From Paraburkholderia sp. BL21I4N1 (GTDB lineage: Bacteria > Pseudomonadota > Gammaproteobacteria > Burkholderiales > Burkholderiaceae): a DNA stretch of 64,000 nt. Numbering within the stretch: position 1 is the stretch's first letter; each line of letters opens with the position of its first letter. Position numbers and translations under genes: made by a program. The notes beneath the pieces were generated by a model, which did no database searches, was not told the origin of the DNA, and saw only the letters and a program-made list of their open reading frames with translations. Location: positions 1,178,001 through 1,242,000 of the forward strand of contig NZ_PVEN01000001.1 of assembly GCF_002973525.1 (NCBI RefSeq), in the 5' to 3' direction. Of the stretch, positions 1 through 8,814 are shown piece by piece.

Positions 1-1
1 T

Positions 2-973
2 CTGCTGGGCGCATCACTGAATCTCACGGACGACCTGCATTATCGCGGCTGGAAACTGCCGGAAATCCGCCACGGAATCGGCGACGACGGCAAGCCGAGC
101 TTCACGGTGGTGCCGCGTTCCGTCCGCTCCGGGCAGTATGTGGCGGATGTCTGTCGCACCGAACGTGTCGCGGCGGCCGGCGAAGCGCCGTTGCTCGAAT
201 TGCAGGACGTGCGGATCGACTATCTGCAACGTCATGGGAAAACCACGCTGCGCGCCGTGGATGGTGTGTCGCTGCGGATTGCGCGCGGCGAAACGATCGG
301 GCTGGTGGGCGAATCCGGCTGCGGGAAATCGACGCTGTCGAAAGCGATCCTGCGGCTCGTGCCGACTGCGAGCGGTGCAATCCGTTTGCGGGGCACCGAT
401 CTCGTGCCTTTGGGCGAGCGTGACTTGCGGCCGCTGCGGCGTCACCTGCAAATGGTGTTTCAGGACCCGTATGCGTCGCTCAATCCGCGCCGCACGGTGG
501 CGGAGATTCTCGATACGGTGCTGGTGGTGAACGGCATCGGCAACGCGCAGCAGCGTCGCTCGCGAATCGCCACCATGCTTGACCGCGTCGGATTGCCTGC
601 TTCAGCGCTCGGCCGCTTTCCGCACGAATTTTCGGGCGGTCAGCGGCAACGCATTGGCATTGCACGGGCTCTCGTGCTTGAACCCGATCTGTTGATTTGC
701 GATGAACCGGTGTCCGCGTTGGATGTGTCGATTCAGGCGCAGATTCTTAATCTGCTGGTCGATCTGAAACGCGATCTCGGCCTCGCGTATCTGTTCATCT
801 CGCACGATCTTTCAGTGGTGCGCTATATCGCCGATCGCGTGCATGTGATGCAGGCAGGGCGGATTGTGGAGAGCGGGCATCATCGGGACATTTGGCGAGC
901 GCCGCAGCATCCGTATACGCGCACGCTGCTCGCAGCGATTCCGGGCAAGACTTTCGACGCACAGGCCGCCTGA
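2..973 (+). CDS. Peptide-type ABC transporter ATP-binding protein (5' end outside window)
   Basis: The frame is open from the first bases of the window, so the N-terminus lies upstream. The visible part holds a complete OppF/DppF-type ATPase domain: Walker A GESGCGKST, the family motif QMVFQDPYASLNPR, signature SGGQRQR, Walker B LLICDEPVSALD and the H-loop SHD. It ends with the short oligopeptide-family tail (HPYTRTLLAAIPG). About 50 residues of linker-like sequence precede the domain, which suggests this is the second half of a fused two-ATPase protein (DppD-DppF or GsiA type), as is common in Burkholderiaceae. The expected role is ATP hydrolysis at the inner membrane to drive peptide or glutathione uptake. 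The substrate cannot be read from this fragment. The family call is firm; the fusion is inferred. Confidence 0.88.
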   Translation: MLGASLNLTDDLHYRGWKLPEIRHGIGDDGKPSFTVVPRSVRSGQYVADVCRTERVAAAGEAPLLELQDVRIDYLQRHGKTTLRAVDGVSLRIARGETIGLVGESGCGKSTLSKAILRLVPTASGAIRLRGTDLVPLGERDLRPLRRHLQMVFQDPYASLNPRRTVAEILDTVLVVNGIGNAQQRRSRIATMLDRVGLPASALGRFPHEFSGGQRQRIGIARALVLEPDLLICDEPVSALDVSIQAQILNLLVDLKRDLGLAYLFISHDLSVVRYIADRVHVMQAGRIVESGHHRDIWRAPQHPYTRTLLAAIPGKTFDAQAA

Positions 974-1106
974 TCCGGATGCCGGCCGGATTGGCGATTA
1001 CGCCCCGCTCGGTGATCTCGACGGGAGTCAACCATGGCTTCGGTGACGTCGTGATGACGGCGCGGAACGGTATGGCAGCGTTAGCGCCGGCATAGCAGGG
1101 GAGAAG

Positions 1107-1156
1107 GGAACAGGCACGGGCCGGCTCGCCTTGACGCGAGTACCGGCCCATGTTCC
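1107..1156. terminator. Inverted repeat between convergent genes, likely bidirectional terminator
   Basis: Two nested arm pairs are visible: GGAACA (1107-1112) with TGTTCC (1151-1156), and GGGCCGGCTCG (1118-1128) with CGAG (1137-1140) and CCGGCCC (1143-1149). The repeat sits between the plus-strand ABC ATPase and the minus-strand groEL 3' end. No T tract follows on either strand, so strong intrinsic termination is not assured. Confidence 0.45.
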
Positions 1157-1201
1157 TTACGCTCAACCGCGCGATTGTTTCGCGGCTGACGGTACGGATC
1201 C

Positions 1202-2854
<1,653 letters not shown>

Positions 2855-3145
2855 TTATTGAGTGACGACGGCGACCACGTCTTCTTCACGCAGCACCAGC
2901 AATTCGGTGCCGTCTACCTTGACGGACTGCCCCGCGTATTTGCCGAACAGCACGCGCTCGCCGACTTTCAGATCGGGCTCGATACGTTTGCCGTCGCTGT
3001 CGCGCTTGCCCGGACCGATGGCAATCACTTCGCCCTGATCGGGTTTTTCCGCGGCACTTTCGGGAATCACGATGCCCGAAGCGGTTTTGGTTTCCTGGTC
3101 GAGACGCTTGACGATCAAGCGGTCATGCAAAGGGCGTAGGCTCAT
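2855..3145 (-). CDS. groES: 10-kDa co-chaperonin GroES
   Basis: A 96-residue GroES lid protein starting [14 protein letters not shown]. It has the mobile-loop region ([19 protein letters not shown], here [16 protein letters not shown]) that contacts GroEL and the family ending [14 protein letters not shown]. The start at 3145 is chosen because family proteins begin with this MxLRPLxDR motif. The frame stays open 34 codons further upstream, but that stretch runs through the operator and has no family similarity. It is the first gene of the operon. A promoter and CIRCE element lie directly upstream, so heat-inducible HrcA repression is the likely control. Confidence 0.97.
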   Translation of the reverse strand: MSLRPLHDRLIVKRLDQETKTASGIVIPESAAEKPDQGEVIAIGPGKRDSDGKRIEPDLKVGERVLFGKYAGQSVKVDGTELLVLREEDVVAVVTQ

Positions 3146-3169
3146 GGTTCGATTTCCGCAGTTTGAATT

Positions 3170-3196
3170 CTGGCACTCGTCGTTGGTGAGTGCTGA
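3170..3196 (-). promoter_or_regulatory. CIRCE operator (HrcA site) of groES-groEL
   Basis: Read on the minus strand this is TCAGCACTC, a 9-nt spacer, then GAGTGCCAG. The CIRCE consensus is TTAGCACTC-N9-GAGTGCTAA. The left arm matches 8 of 9 and the right arm 7 of 9, and the spacer is exactly 9. It lies 24 bp upstream of the groES ATG and just downstream of the predicted -10 box, where HrcA normally blocks transcription. Confidence 0.88.
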
Positions 3197-3205
3197 CCGG
3201 AATCG

Positions 3206-3235
3206 AATATACAAACATGCGGCCCGTCGCTCCAA
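3206..3235 (-). promoter_or_regulatory. Predicted sigma-70 promoter of groES-groEL
   Basis: On the minus strand, TTGGAG (3235-3230) and TATATT (3211-3206) are separated by 18 bp. The -10 box matches the consensus in 5 of 6 positions, the -35 box in 4 of 6. The expected transcription start falls at the edge of the CIRCE element, which supports the pairing. Confidence 0.6.
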
Positions 3236-3371
3236 TAACCTATTCATCGAAGGTTATGAGCATTTGGCATTTGTTGTGCAATGCGCCTGAACCGTGGCGC
3301 CCGACGTTGAAACGCGCTGATTAACTCATGAGCCTTGGGGGTCTCGGATCTTATAGGGCTTGTTTTGCGGT

Positions 3372-4439
3372 TTAGCGTTCAGCAGTAGAGGGTAGGTTAG
3401 CTTCACGCGGCTCTCCTCGACGGACAACTACCATGATTTTTGCCCGCAATTTACCCGCAAAACCGTCGGCAGCATGCGGACTACTCTGGATCAACCCGGA
3501 TAGATCCCCATAAAGCGGAGACGCAACTGAAGCGAATGCATAAAGTTTCAGCCATTCTCTGTAACCCCTTACTAGAAAGCATCCCGAACGTTCTATGTAT
3601 TGCTGGCGGGACGTCTCGTAGACCTCCCGCAGCGCAAACCACGGCACATGCGGCAAGTCGTGATGCACCAGATGGTAGTTGTTGTTCAGAAACAGCAAGC
3701 GCCAGAACCATGACGCTTCGTTAATCACCGTGCGATGTTCAGGAGCCTGCGCGACGCGATGCTCCTGGAACGAGCGAATCGAACCCAGCGACAGCGCGCC
3801 ATAACCCGCGCCGAGAATAAACACCCACGCCGGTATCCCGCAGTCACTCCGCAACCATAACGTGAGCGTAGCCAACGCCGCGAAATGCGCCAACCACACC
3901 GGCACATCACGCCAATCACCGCGTCTGACTTTGGCGAGCGCATCCACGCCGGTCGCTGCGATAGAAAACGCGGGTCCAACCAGCAATCTACCGATAAACG
4001 TATTCCGGAAAGTCAGCAGCGCGCGAATCGCCCACCCCGCGCGTTGCCACACCAACGCATCGACAAAATAGCTTTCCGGATCGCGTTCCGGATGCGTCAA
4101 ATGCACGTCGTCATGATGCTGAAGATGTGAATCCCGATAGATGCCGTAGGGAAACCACACGGCCAGCGGCGCCAAGCCGAGCCCGGCGTTGAACGCACGC
4201 GAGTGGGTTGGATGACCATGCAACAGTTCGTGCTGCAGCGACATGTACCACGCACCGAACCAGGCCAGCAGAGCGGCGGTAAGCGGCAAACCGAGCTCAC
4301 GCGCATGGGTGGCCACGCCGAACCATCCGCTATAAATCGTGACGATCAGTGCCCATGTGGGCCACTGCGTGCGCCATGTCCAGCTTGTCGCGAGTCGGGC
4401 GAGGGTTTTGCGCTGCGTATCGTCGAGGTAAAACGCCAT
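3372..4439 (-). CDS. Membrane fatty acid desaturase family protein
   Basis: A 355-residue integral membrane di-iron enzyme. The three histidine boxes are clear: HELLHGH (about residue 89), HLQHHDD (about 124) and the C-terminal NNNYHLVHHDLPH (about 270). Hydrophobic segments flank them. Such proteins insert double bonds or hydroxyl groups into acyl or carotenoid-like chains using O2 and an electron donor. The regiospecificity and substrate cannot be inferred. No redox partner is adjacent. The gene stands alone between groES and cdh, with about 230 bp upstream of groES's start region and 155 bp to the next gene. No convincing ribosome-binding site precedes the ATG, so the start is moderately certain. 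Confidence 0.85.
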   Translation of the reverse strand: MAFYLDDTQRKTLARLATSWTWRTQWPTWALIVTIYSGWFGVATHARELGLPLTAALLAWFGAWYMSLQHELLHGHPTHSRAFNAGLGLAPLAVWFPYGIYRDSHLQHHDDVHLTHPERDPESYFVDALVWQRAGWAIRALLTFRNTFIGRLLVGPAFSIAATGVDALAKVRRGDWRDVPVWLAHFAALATLTLWLRSDCGIPAWVFILGAGYGALSLGSIRSFQEHRVAQAPEHRTVINEASWFWRLLFLNNNYHLVHHDLPHVPWFALREVYETSRQQYIERSGCFLVRGYREWLKLYAFASVASPLYGDLSGLIQSSPHAADGFAGKLRAKIMVVVRRGEPREANLPSTAER

Positions 4440-4594
4440 GGGCTGGATCGGTCGAAGTGCATGTTTAACCCGATCCTACGGACCCATGGGCGCCGCCCGA
4501 ACCAATTTGTTCAGCAATGCATCTGCCTGATCGTGCTTAGGCGTGGCAGATCACGCTAGCCTGTTTCCGGCGTGATCCGACGCCTCAATGATGC

Positions 4595-5434
4595 TCAGTG
4601 CGCGTCCGCCACGCGGCACGCGTGATCGAGCAAGGGTTCGGCGGTGCCGCTGCCGTTGTCCACTTCCGTACCGCTATTCACGAGTAGCCAGCCGTCCTGT
4701 TCCGCGGACGGCCCCGCGCCCGTCACGAGAATGGTTTGTGTGGCCATTGCCGCGTCACCCGGGTTGTCGCGTGCGACAACCCGGAAGGGATTGCTGCCGT
4801 TCGTCAGCGTGGTGACGCGCATGATCCGGTAGCGGTTGCCGTCGAGCGTGTCCCAATGCCATTCGCCAGGCACATCCTTCGCGTGACGCGCAAGCGCCTC
4901 GCCAATATCACCGCGCATGCAATCGATATGAATATGCAGCTGGTTTTGCGAACGCCGATACTTCGAATTGATTTCAAGGCCGAGTTGATTGTCGGGCAGC
5001 GTGCGTTTGACCGATTGCTCGACGTAACGGCGCGAATCCCACGCGTCGACCCAATAGTCCTGCGCATGCGGTGCCAGCACGAGCGGGCTTTCGATCCCGG
5101 TGATGCGGTCGGTTGGAATCAGTAGATGCTGTGAGCGTCCGACGATGTCCTTCAGGATCGCATAGCGTTTGTCGAGATCGACGGTCGTACATTGGCCTGG
5201 CGTGCCGGTTGCCTGTTGCGACGGCACGCAGCGCAGATCGACGATCTTCCATAGCGCGTTGGAATCGACCGTGGCGAGGCGTGCGCAGCCGGTGGTTGCA
5301 AGCGCAACGGTCAGCGCGGCCAACGTAGCCTTCAGGCCAGCGCTGCCGCGCGAAAGAGCCCGGAATGCCAGGCGGGGCGTAAGTGTTTTCAACGGTGCAT
5401 CGGTCGGCGTTTTTATCGGCGCAGTCGTCGGCAT
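4595..5434 (-). CDS. cdh: CDP-diacylglycerol pyrophosphatase
   Basis: A 279-residue protein of the Cdh family, which hydrolyses CDP-diacylglycerol to phosphatidate and CMP at the inner membrane. The hallmark block INSKYRRSQNQLHIHIDC (about residues 155-172) carries the HxH catalytic motif and matches E. coli Cdh. An N-terminal hydrophobic segment around residues 34-50 ending TTGCAR acts as a membrane anchor. It could be a lipoprotein signal, though the lipobox (TTGC) is poor. The N-terminal 25 residues before it are low in similarity, so an internal non-ATG start is possible. The gene stands 36 bp downstream of the amidase on the same strand. Confidence 0.85.
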   Translation of the reverse strand: MPTTAPIKTPTDAPLKTLTPRLAFRALSRGSAGLKATLAALTVALATTGCARLATVDSNALWKIVDLRCVPSQQATGTPGQCTTVDLDKRYAILKDIVGRSQHLLIPTDRITGIESPLVLAPHAQDYWVDAWDSRRYVEQSVKRTLPDNQLGLEINSKYRRSQNQLHIHIDCMRGDIGEALARHAKDVPGEWHWDTLDGNRYRIMRVTTLTNGSNPFRVVARDNPGDAAMATQTILVTGAGPSAEQDGWLLVNSGTEVDNGSGTAEPLLDHACRVADAH

Positions 5435-5470
5435 GGGGTGGGTATTTTAAAAGGTAGGTCGCGGCGTGGA

Positions 5471-6925
5471 TCAAAGCGTCGGTGCGGGCAGCACGCCGAG
5501 CCACTGCTCGACCGCGACGCCGATCGCCAGCAGCCGCCGGTCTTCACCCAGTGGCCCATCCAGTTCCAGACCGACCGGCAAACCACCCGGCGTCATGCCG
5601 GCCGGCAGTGACAGCCCCGGAATGCCCGACGTGCTGGCCGGATCGGTATTGCGCAGGAACGCGTCCATGGTGTCGATCGGTTCGCCGCCGTCGATGCTGA
5701 CGAACGACGAGCCATACACATCGTCGATCGGTGCCGCGGCGAGACGCGTGGTCGGAAACAGCAGCGCGTCGAGCCGCTCATCGGCGAACGTCGCTGCCAT
5801 GTACGCCTGCAAACGCGGCCGCCACAGATTCAGCGCGTCGTCGTATTGCGCGGCAAGCACGTCGCCGAGCACGCCGTCGTAAATCGCGCGCACGTCGGGG
5901 CTGGCGATGCGAGCCGCGAGTTCGGCAACGGTTTTAACCGGCGCGTCATTCGCGACGAGCCAGGCGCGCACATCGTCGAGCGCTTCGTGGATCGCAATCG
6001 GGCCGCCCACCATACCGTTCAAATGATCGAGTTCGTGCATCGCCACCGGCACGAACACCACGCCCGCTGCCTGCAACCGCTGCACCGCGTCGCGCGCGAT
6101 GTCTTCCACCTGCCGTTCGAGGCCTTCCCACAGCGGCGCGGGCAAACCGATGCGCAAGTCGGTCAGCGCGATAGCCGGTAACGCGCCGCTGCCGGTCATC
6201 ACGCCGTCCAGCAGTGCGATATCGGCGACGGTGCGCGCCATCGGTCCGACCGTATCGCGCGTATGACTGATCGGCACCACGGCATCTGGGTCGTGATAGC
6301 GCCGTTCAGTGCCCCCGTTGCCGACCGAAGGACGAAACCCCGCGGTGCCCGTCAGCGCCGCCGGAATACGCGTCGAGCCGCCGGTGTCGGTGCCGAGGCC
6401 GGCCGGCACGATGCGCGCGGCAATCGCCGCCGCCGTGCCGCCCGACGAACCGCCGGGAATTCGCTTGGGATCGTACGGATTGCGCACCGGGCGCGCGTGC
6501 GTGGCGAGGTTCGTGCTGGTGATGCCGAACGCGAGTTCGTGCATGTTGGCCTTGCCGAGCACGATTGCGCCGGCATCGACCAGACGCTGCACCGACGGTG
6601 CGTTCGCCTTCGGGATGAAGCCTTCCAGCGCCGGCGTGCCCGCCGAGGTTTGCAAACCGGCCGTGTTGATGTTGTCCTTCACGACGATGGGCAAGCCGGC
6701 CAGCGGCAGTTGTGCGAGCGCGGCGGCCGGCAATGCGTCGATGCGCCGCGCGGCGGCAAGGGCGCCGTCGAGGTCGAGCGTGGTGAGTGCATTGAGGCTT
6801 TCGAGCGACGCGGCGCGCGCTAGCAACGTGGCCACGTAGTCGGCGGCTTTGAGGCGACCCGACTGGATGGCGGCGATGGCTTCGGTGGCGGTGAGCGCGA
6901 GTTGTTCATCGACGGTCCATGTCAT
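5471..6925 (-). CDS. Amidase signature family hydrolase (indoleacetamide/mandelamide hydrolase-like)
   Basis: A 484-residue amidase. The Ser-cisSer-Lys triad is intact: Lys in LPIVVKDNIN, the glycine-rich block GGSSGGTAAAIAA, and the nucleophile region GLGTDTGGSTRIPA. These enzymes hydrolyse carboxamides to acid and ammonia in the cytoplasm. The overall layout resembles the indole-3-acetamide and mandelamide hydrolase branch rather than GatA, and no gatB or gatC is nearby. The ATG at 6925 is preferred because GGAGA lies 8 nt upstream; the frame is open further upstream but without a ribosome-binding site. The natural substrate is unknown. Confidence 0.9.
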   Translation of the reverse strand: MTWTVDEQLALTATEAIAAIQSGRLKAADYVATLLARAASLESLNALTTLDLDGALAAARRIDALPAAALAQLPLAGLPIVVKDNINTAGLQTSAGTPALEGFIPKANAPSVQRLVDAGAIVLGKANMHELAFGITSTNLATHARPVRNPYDPKRIPGGSSGGTAAAIAARIVPAGLGTDTGGSTRIPAALTGTAGFRPSVGNGGTERRYHDPDAVVPISHTRDTVGPMARTVADIALLDGVMTGSGALPAIALTDLRIGLPAPLWEGLERQVEDIARDAVQRLQAAGVVFVPVAMHELDHLNGMVGGPIAIHEALDDVRAWLVANDAPVKTVAELAARIASPDVRAIYDGVLGDVLAAQYDDALNLWRPRLQAYMAATFADERLDALLFPTTRLAAAPIDDVYGSSFVSIDGGEPIDTMDAFLRNTDPASTSGIPGLSLPAGMTPGGLPVGLELDGPLGEDRRLLAIGVAVEQWLGVLPAPTL

Positions 6926-7202
6926 GGCCGATGTCTCCATAGGTTGGGGTGCGGGGGCGGCGCGACGGGTTTCGTCACGGGCAGTGAGCGCGGTGCGGCA
7001 CGCGCGAACGCAGGCCATTCGGCGGCGATCGCGGGACCGGTACGGGAGCGTGGAAAAGGAGAAGGCAGGCAGCGGAAGGCGGCGACAGCAGTCGATACGT
7101 CGGTCATGGCGGGCGTGCAGGGGACGAGCTCGAGGTGTCGTCTATTCTGGCACAACCTGTCGGGCGTCGATGCCGGTCGACGCAAAGGCTCGGTGGATGG
7201 CG

Positions 7203-7418
7203 TTACTGGTGGTTATCGATCCACATGCGTCCCCAGCGAAACGCGTAAGCCAGCGCATGCTCTTCGTCGAAGAAGTAATCCAGCGCGTCAAACGAATAGG
7301 CTTGCTCGTGGTTCGAAGCGGTTTTCTCGATCGTCAGATTGGCGGCAAACAGGCCGTTGGGCAGGCGTTGCGCAACCGGTGCGACTTCGTAACCCTTGTA
7401 GCGGAGATGTGAATTCAT
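7203..7418 (-). CDS. Small conserved protein of unknown function
   Basis: A 71-residue acidic-aromatic protein beginning MNSHLRYKGYEVAPVAQRL and ending GRMWIDNHQ. The composition (YKGYEV, LFAANLTI, an acidic DYFFDEEHAL stretch) is typical of small soluble conserved proteins in Burkholderiaceae. I recognise no named domain. The frame is open upstream to 7850, but the upstream residues are low-complexity and look non-coding. Hence the ATG at 7418 is used. It lies between the FMN reductase and the amidase, all on the minus strand, separated by about 330 bp from the former. Confidence 0.6.
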   Translation of the reverse strand: MNSHLRYKGYEVAPVAQRLPNGLFAANLTIEKTASNHEQAYSFDALDYFFDEEHALAYAFRWGRMWIDNHQ

Positions 7419-7749
7419 GGTCGTGGCAGTGAGTATGCCCGCGTGCGTTGTCGAGGAAGCCGGCACGTGGGACGCGCATTGGCGGCGTCGGGCGGCCGGT
7501 GAGTCGGCGGGCAGGATCAAGCGTAGGGGGCACTGCGCAGCCGGTGAACCAATCATTCGTCGTAAGCAAATCAGCGGGGTTCGGGAACGGACTTCATCCG
7601 GCCGCATCGGACCATGTTGGTTGTGCTCGAACACACTATCCGGCGTGGCGGGACCGTGGTCTGTTATGTGCCGCACGGTTCGGACAAGCGCGAACGCCGT
7701 GGGCCGGCAATGCGGCGCCACGGCTGGCGGAAAACGTATTTCGGGGAGC
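7419..7749. other. Intergenic stretch, no gene recognised
   Basis: About 330 bp between the small conserved gene and the FMN reductase. Open frames here are short or high-Arg antisense artefacts. No terminator or convincing promoter pair was found. Confidence 0.5.
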
Positions 7750-8424
7750 TTAGACGGCGTGCAGCAAGCGCGCGGGTTGCGCTTCGTTGCGGGCCGTTTC
7801 GTTCTGCGCACCGGCGACCGGCGCGGCAGCCGGCGTGCGATGCGACGCAAAGGCCAGCGCGAATTGCGCGGCCTGCTGGCCGACCGTGGCGAGCTGATCG
7901 ACCACTTTCGGATCCGAACAGGTGTCGACGCTGTCGAAGCGCGTTTCCAGCGTATTGATGCCGGCGCCGAACGGCGTGGGCCAGCCGCGCAGCGCGTGGA
8001 CGATCGAGCGTAGCGACGTCAGCACCGAACCGGCGGCTTGCCAGCCATAGGCGGTGACGATGCAGCCGACCGCGCGGCCGTCCAGATAGGGACGCTCGTC
8101 GGCGCGCAATTCCTCGAGCGTATCCAGCGCGTTCTTGACGAGCCCGGACACGCCGCCGTGATAACCCGGCGTGGCGATGATGAGCGCGTCCGCGTGGCGC
8201 ACGGCTTCGATCAGTTCGAGCTGTTCGTCGGTGCGGGCGGGATTTTCAGGGGCGTAGTGGGGCAGGCTATGCAGGAACGTGCCGCCGAACAGGCGGGTTT
8301 GTGCGCCGGCGGCTTCCGCACCGCGCAACGCAAAGCCGAGCGCGCGCTCGGTCGACGAAGCGGCGCGGGTCGTGCCGCCGATGCCGATAACGAGAGGCCG
8401 GCGCTGATGATCGAAACTGGTCAA
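7750..8424 (-). CDS. NAD(P)H-dependent FMN reductase, flavodoxin-like fold
   Basis: A 224-residue flavoprotein of the NADPH-dependent FMN reductase (SsuE/ChrR/AzoR-like) family. The FMN phosphate loop is IGGTTRAASSTERAL, followed by the family motif TPGYHGGVSGLVKNALD. It should reduce FMN or quinones using NAD(P)H in the cytoplasm. The start is taken as TTG at 8424 because AAGGAG lies 7 nt upstream and translation then begins just before the Rossmann-like first strand. A GTG at 8451 has no ribosome-binding site. The last 30 residues are Ala-rich and poorly conserved. No monooxygenase partner is adjacent, so the physiological acceptor is unknown. Confidence 0.88.
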   Translation of the reverse strand: MTSFDHQRRPLVIGIGGTTRAASSTERALGFALRGAEAAGAQTRLFGGTFLHSLPHYAPENPARTDEQLELIEAVRHADALIIATPGYHGGVSGLVKNALDTLEELRADERPYLDGRAVGCIVTAYGWQAAGSVLTSLRSIVHALRGWPTPFGAGINTLETRFDSVDTCSDPKVVDQLATVGQQAAQFALAFASHRTPAAAPVAGAQNETARNEAQPARLLHAV

Positions 8425-8656
8425 CGAAATGCTCCTTCGGTAACGGCTCACGGCCTGCCGGCGCGGGGCTGCGCGCGGCGAAGCCGGGACGAACCGGACT
8501 TTGAAGTGTCATCTTAAAGACCATCGCCTGCGGCGCGAAGCGACTTTTTGTTCTAACGATATAACCCGTGTGGGGCAGTGGGGGGTTTTTCTGCTCGCGA
8601 ATGTGCGCTGGAATGCACATGGATCGATGCGGGATAAGCATATGGCGAACGATTGT

Positions 8657-8685
8657 TTGGGGGTGCCACAGGCGGACGCTATGAT
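8657..8685 (+). promoter_or_regulatory. Candidate promoter for an orphan small RNA
   Basis: TTGGGG (8657-8662), a 17-bp spacer and TATGAT (8680-8685, 5 of 6 matches to the -10 consensus). It points to the plus strand although both flanking genes are on the minus strand, and a strong terminator follows 40 bp downstream. The -35 box is weak. Confidence 0.35.
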
Positions 8686-8690
8686 CGAAT

Positions 8691-8759
8691 CGTCTCCTCC
8701 ATGACATCTCCTTGACATGGGACTCGGCCTCGCTACGTTAAGTGGCGAGGCCTTTTTTT
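8691..8759 (+). ncRNA. Candidate small RNA with anti-Shine-Dalgarno-like motifs
   Basis: The predicted transcript is about 68 nt, from a start near 8691 to the terminator at 8759. It has two unpaired C/U-rich motifs, TCTCCTCC (8692-8699) and ATCTCCTT, which are complementary to ribosome-binding sites. An 8-bp GC-rich intrinsic terminator follows. The layout (short seed region, terminator hairpin, poly-U) is that of a trans-acting base-pairing sRNA. No open reading frame is convincing here. The call is inference from promoter, seed and terminator arrangement only. Confidence 0.35.
8726..8759 (+). terminator. Strong rho-independent terminator (plus strand)
   Basis: GGCCTCGC (8726-8733) pairs with GCGAGGCC (8745-8752) around an 11-nt loop and is followed by seven T (8753-8759). 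The T run exists only in the plus-strand direction, although no plus-strand gene lies upstream. Confidence 0.88.
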
Positions 8760-8814
8760 CGTCCGTCGTGGAGGTGCGCCAGAACCGGGCCGCAAGCGGC
8801 CCGGTAGTCAGCCG

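Noticed and set aside
8501..8704. Open frame overlapping the candidate small RNA region
   Set aside because: No ribosome-binding site and it ends before the terminator; the RNA model fits the strand better.
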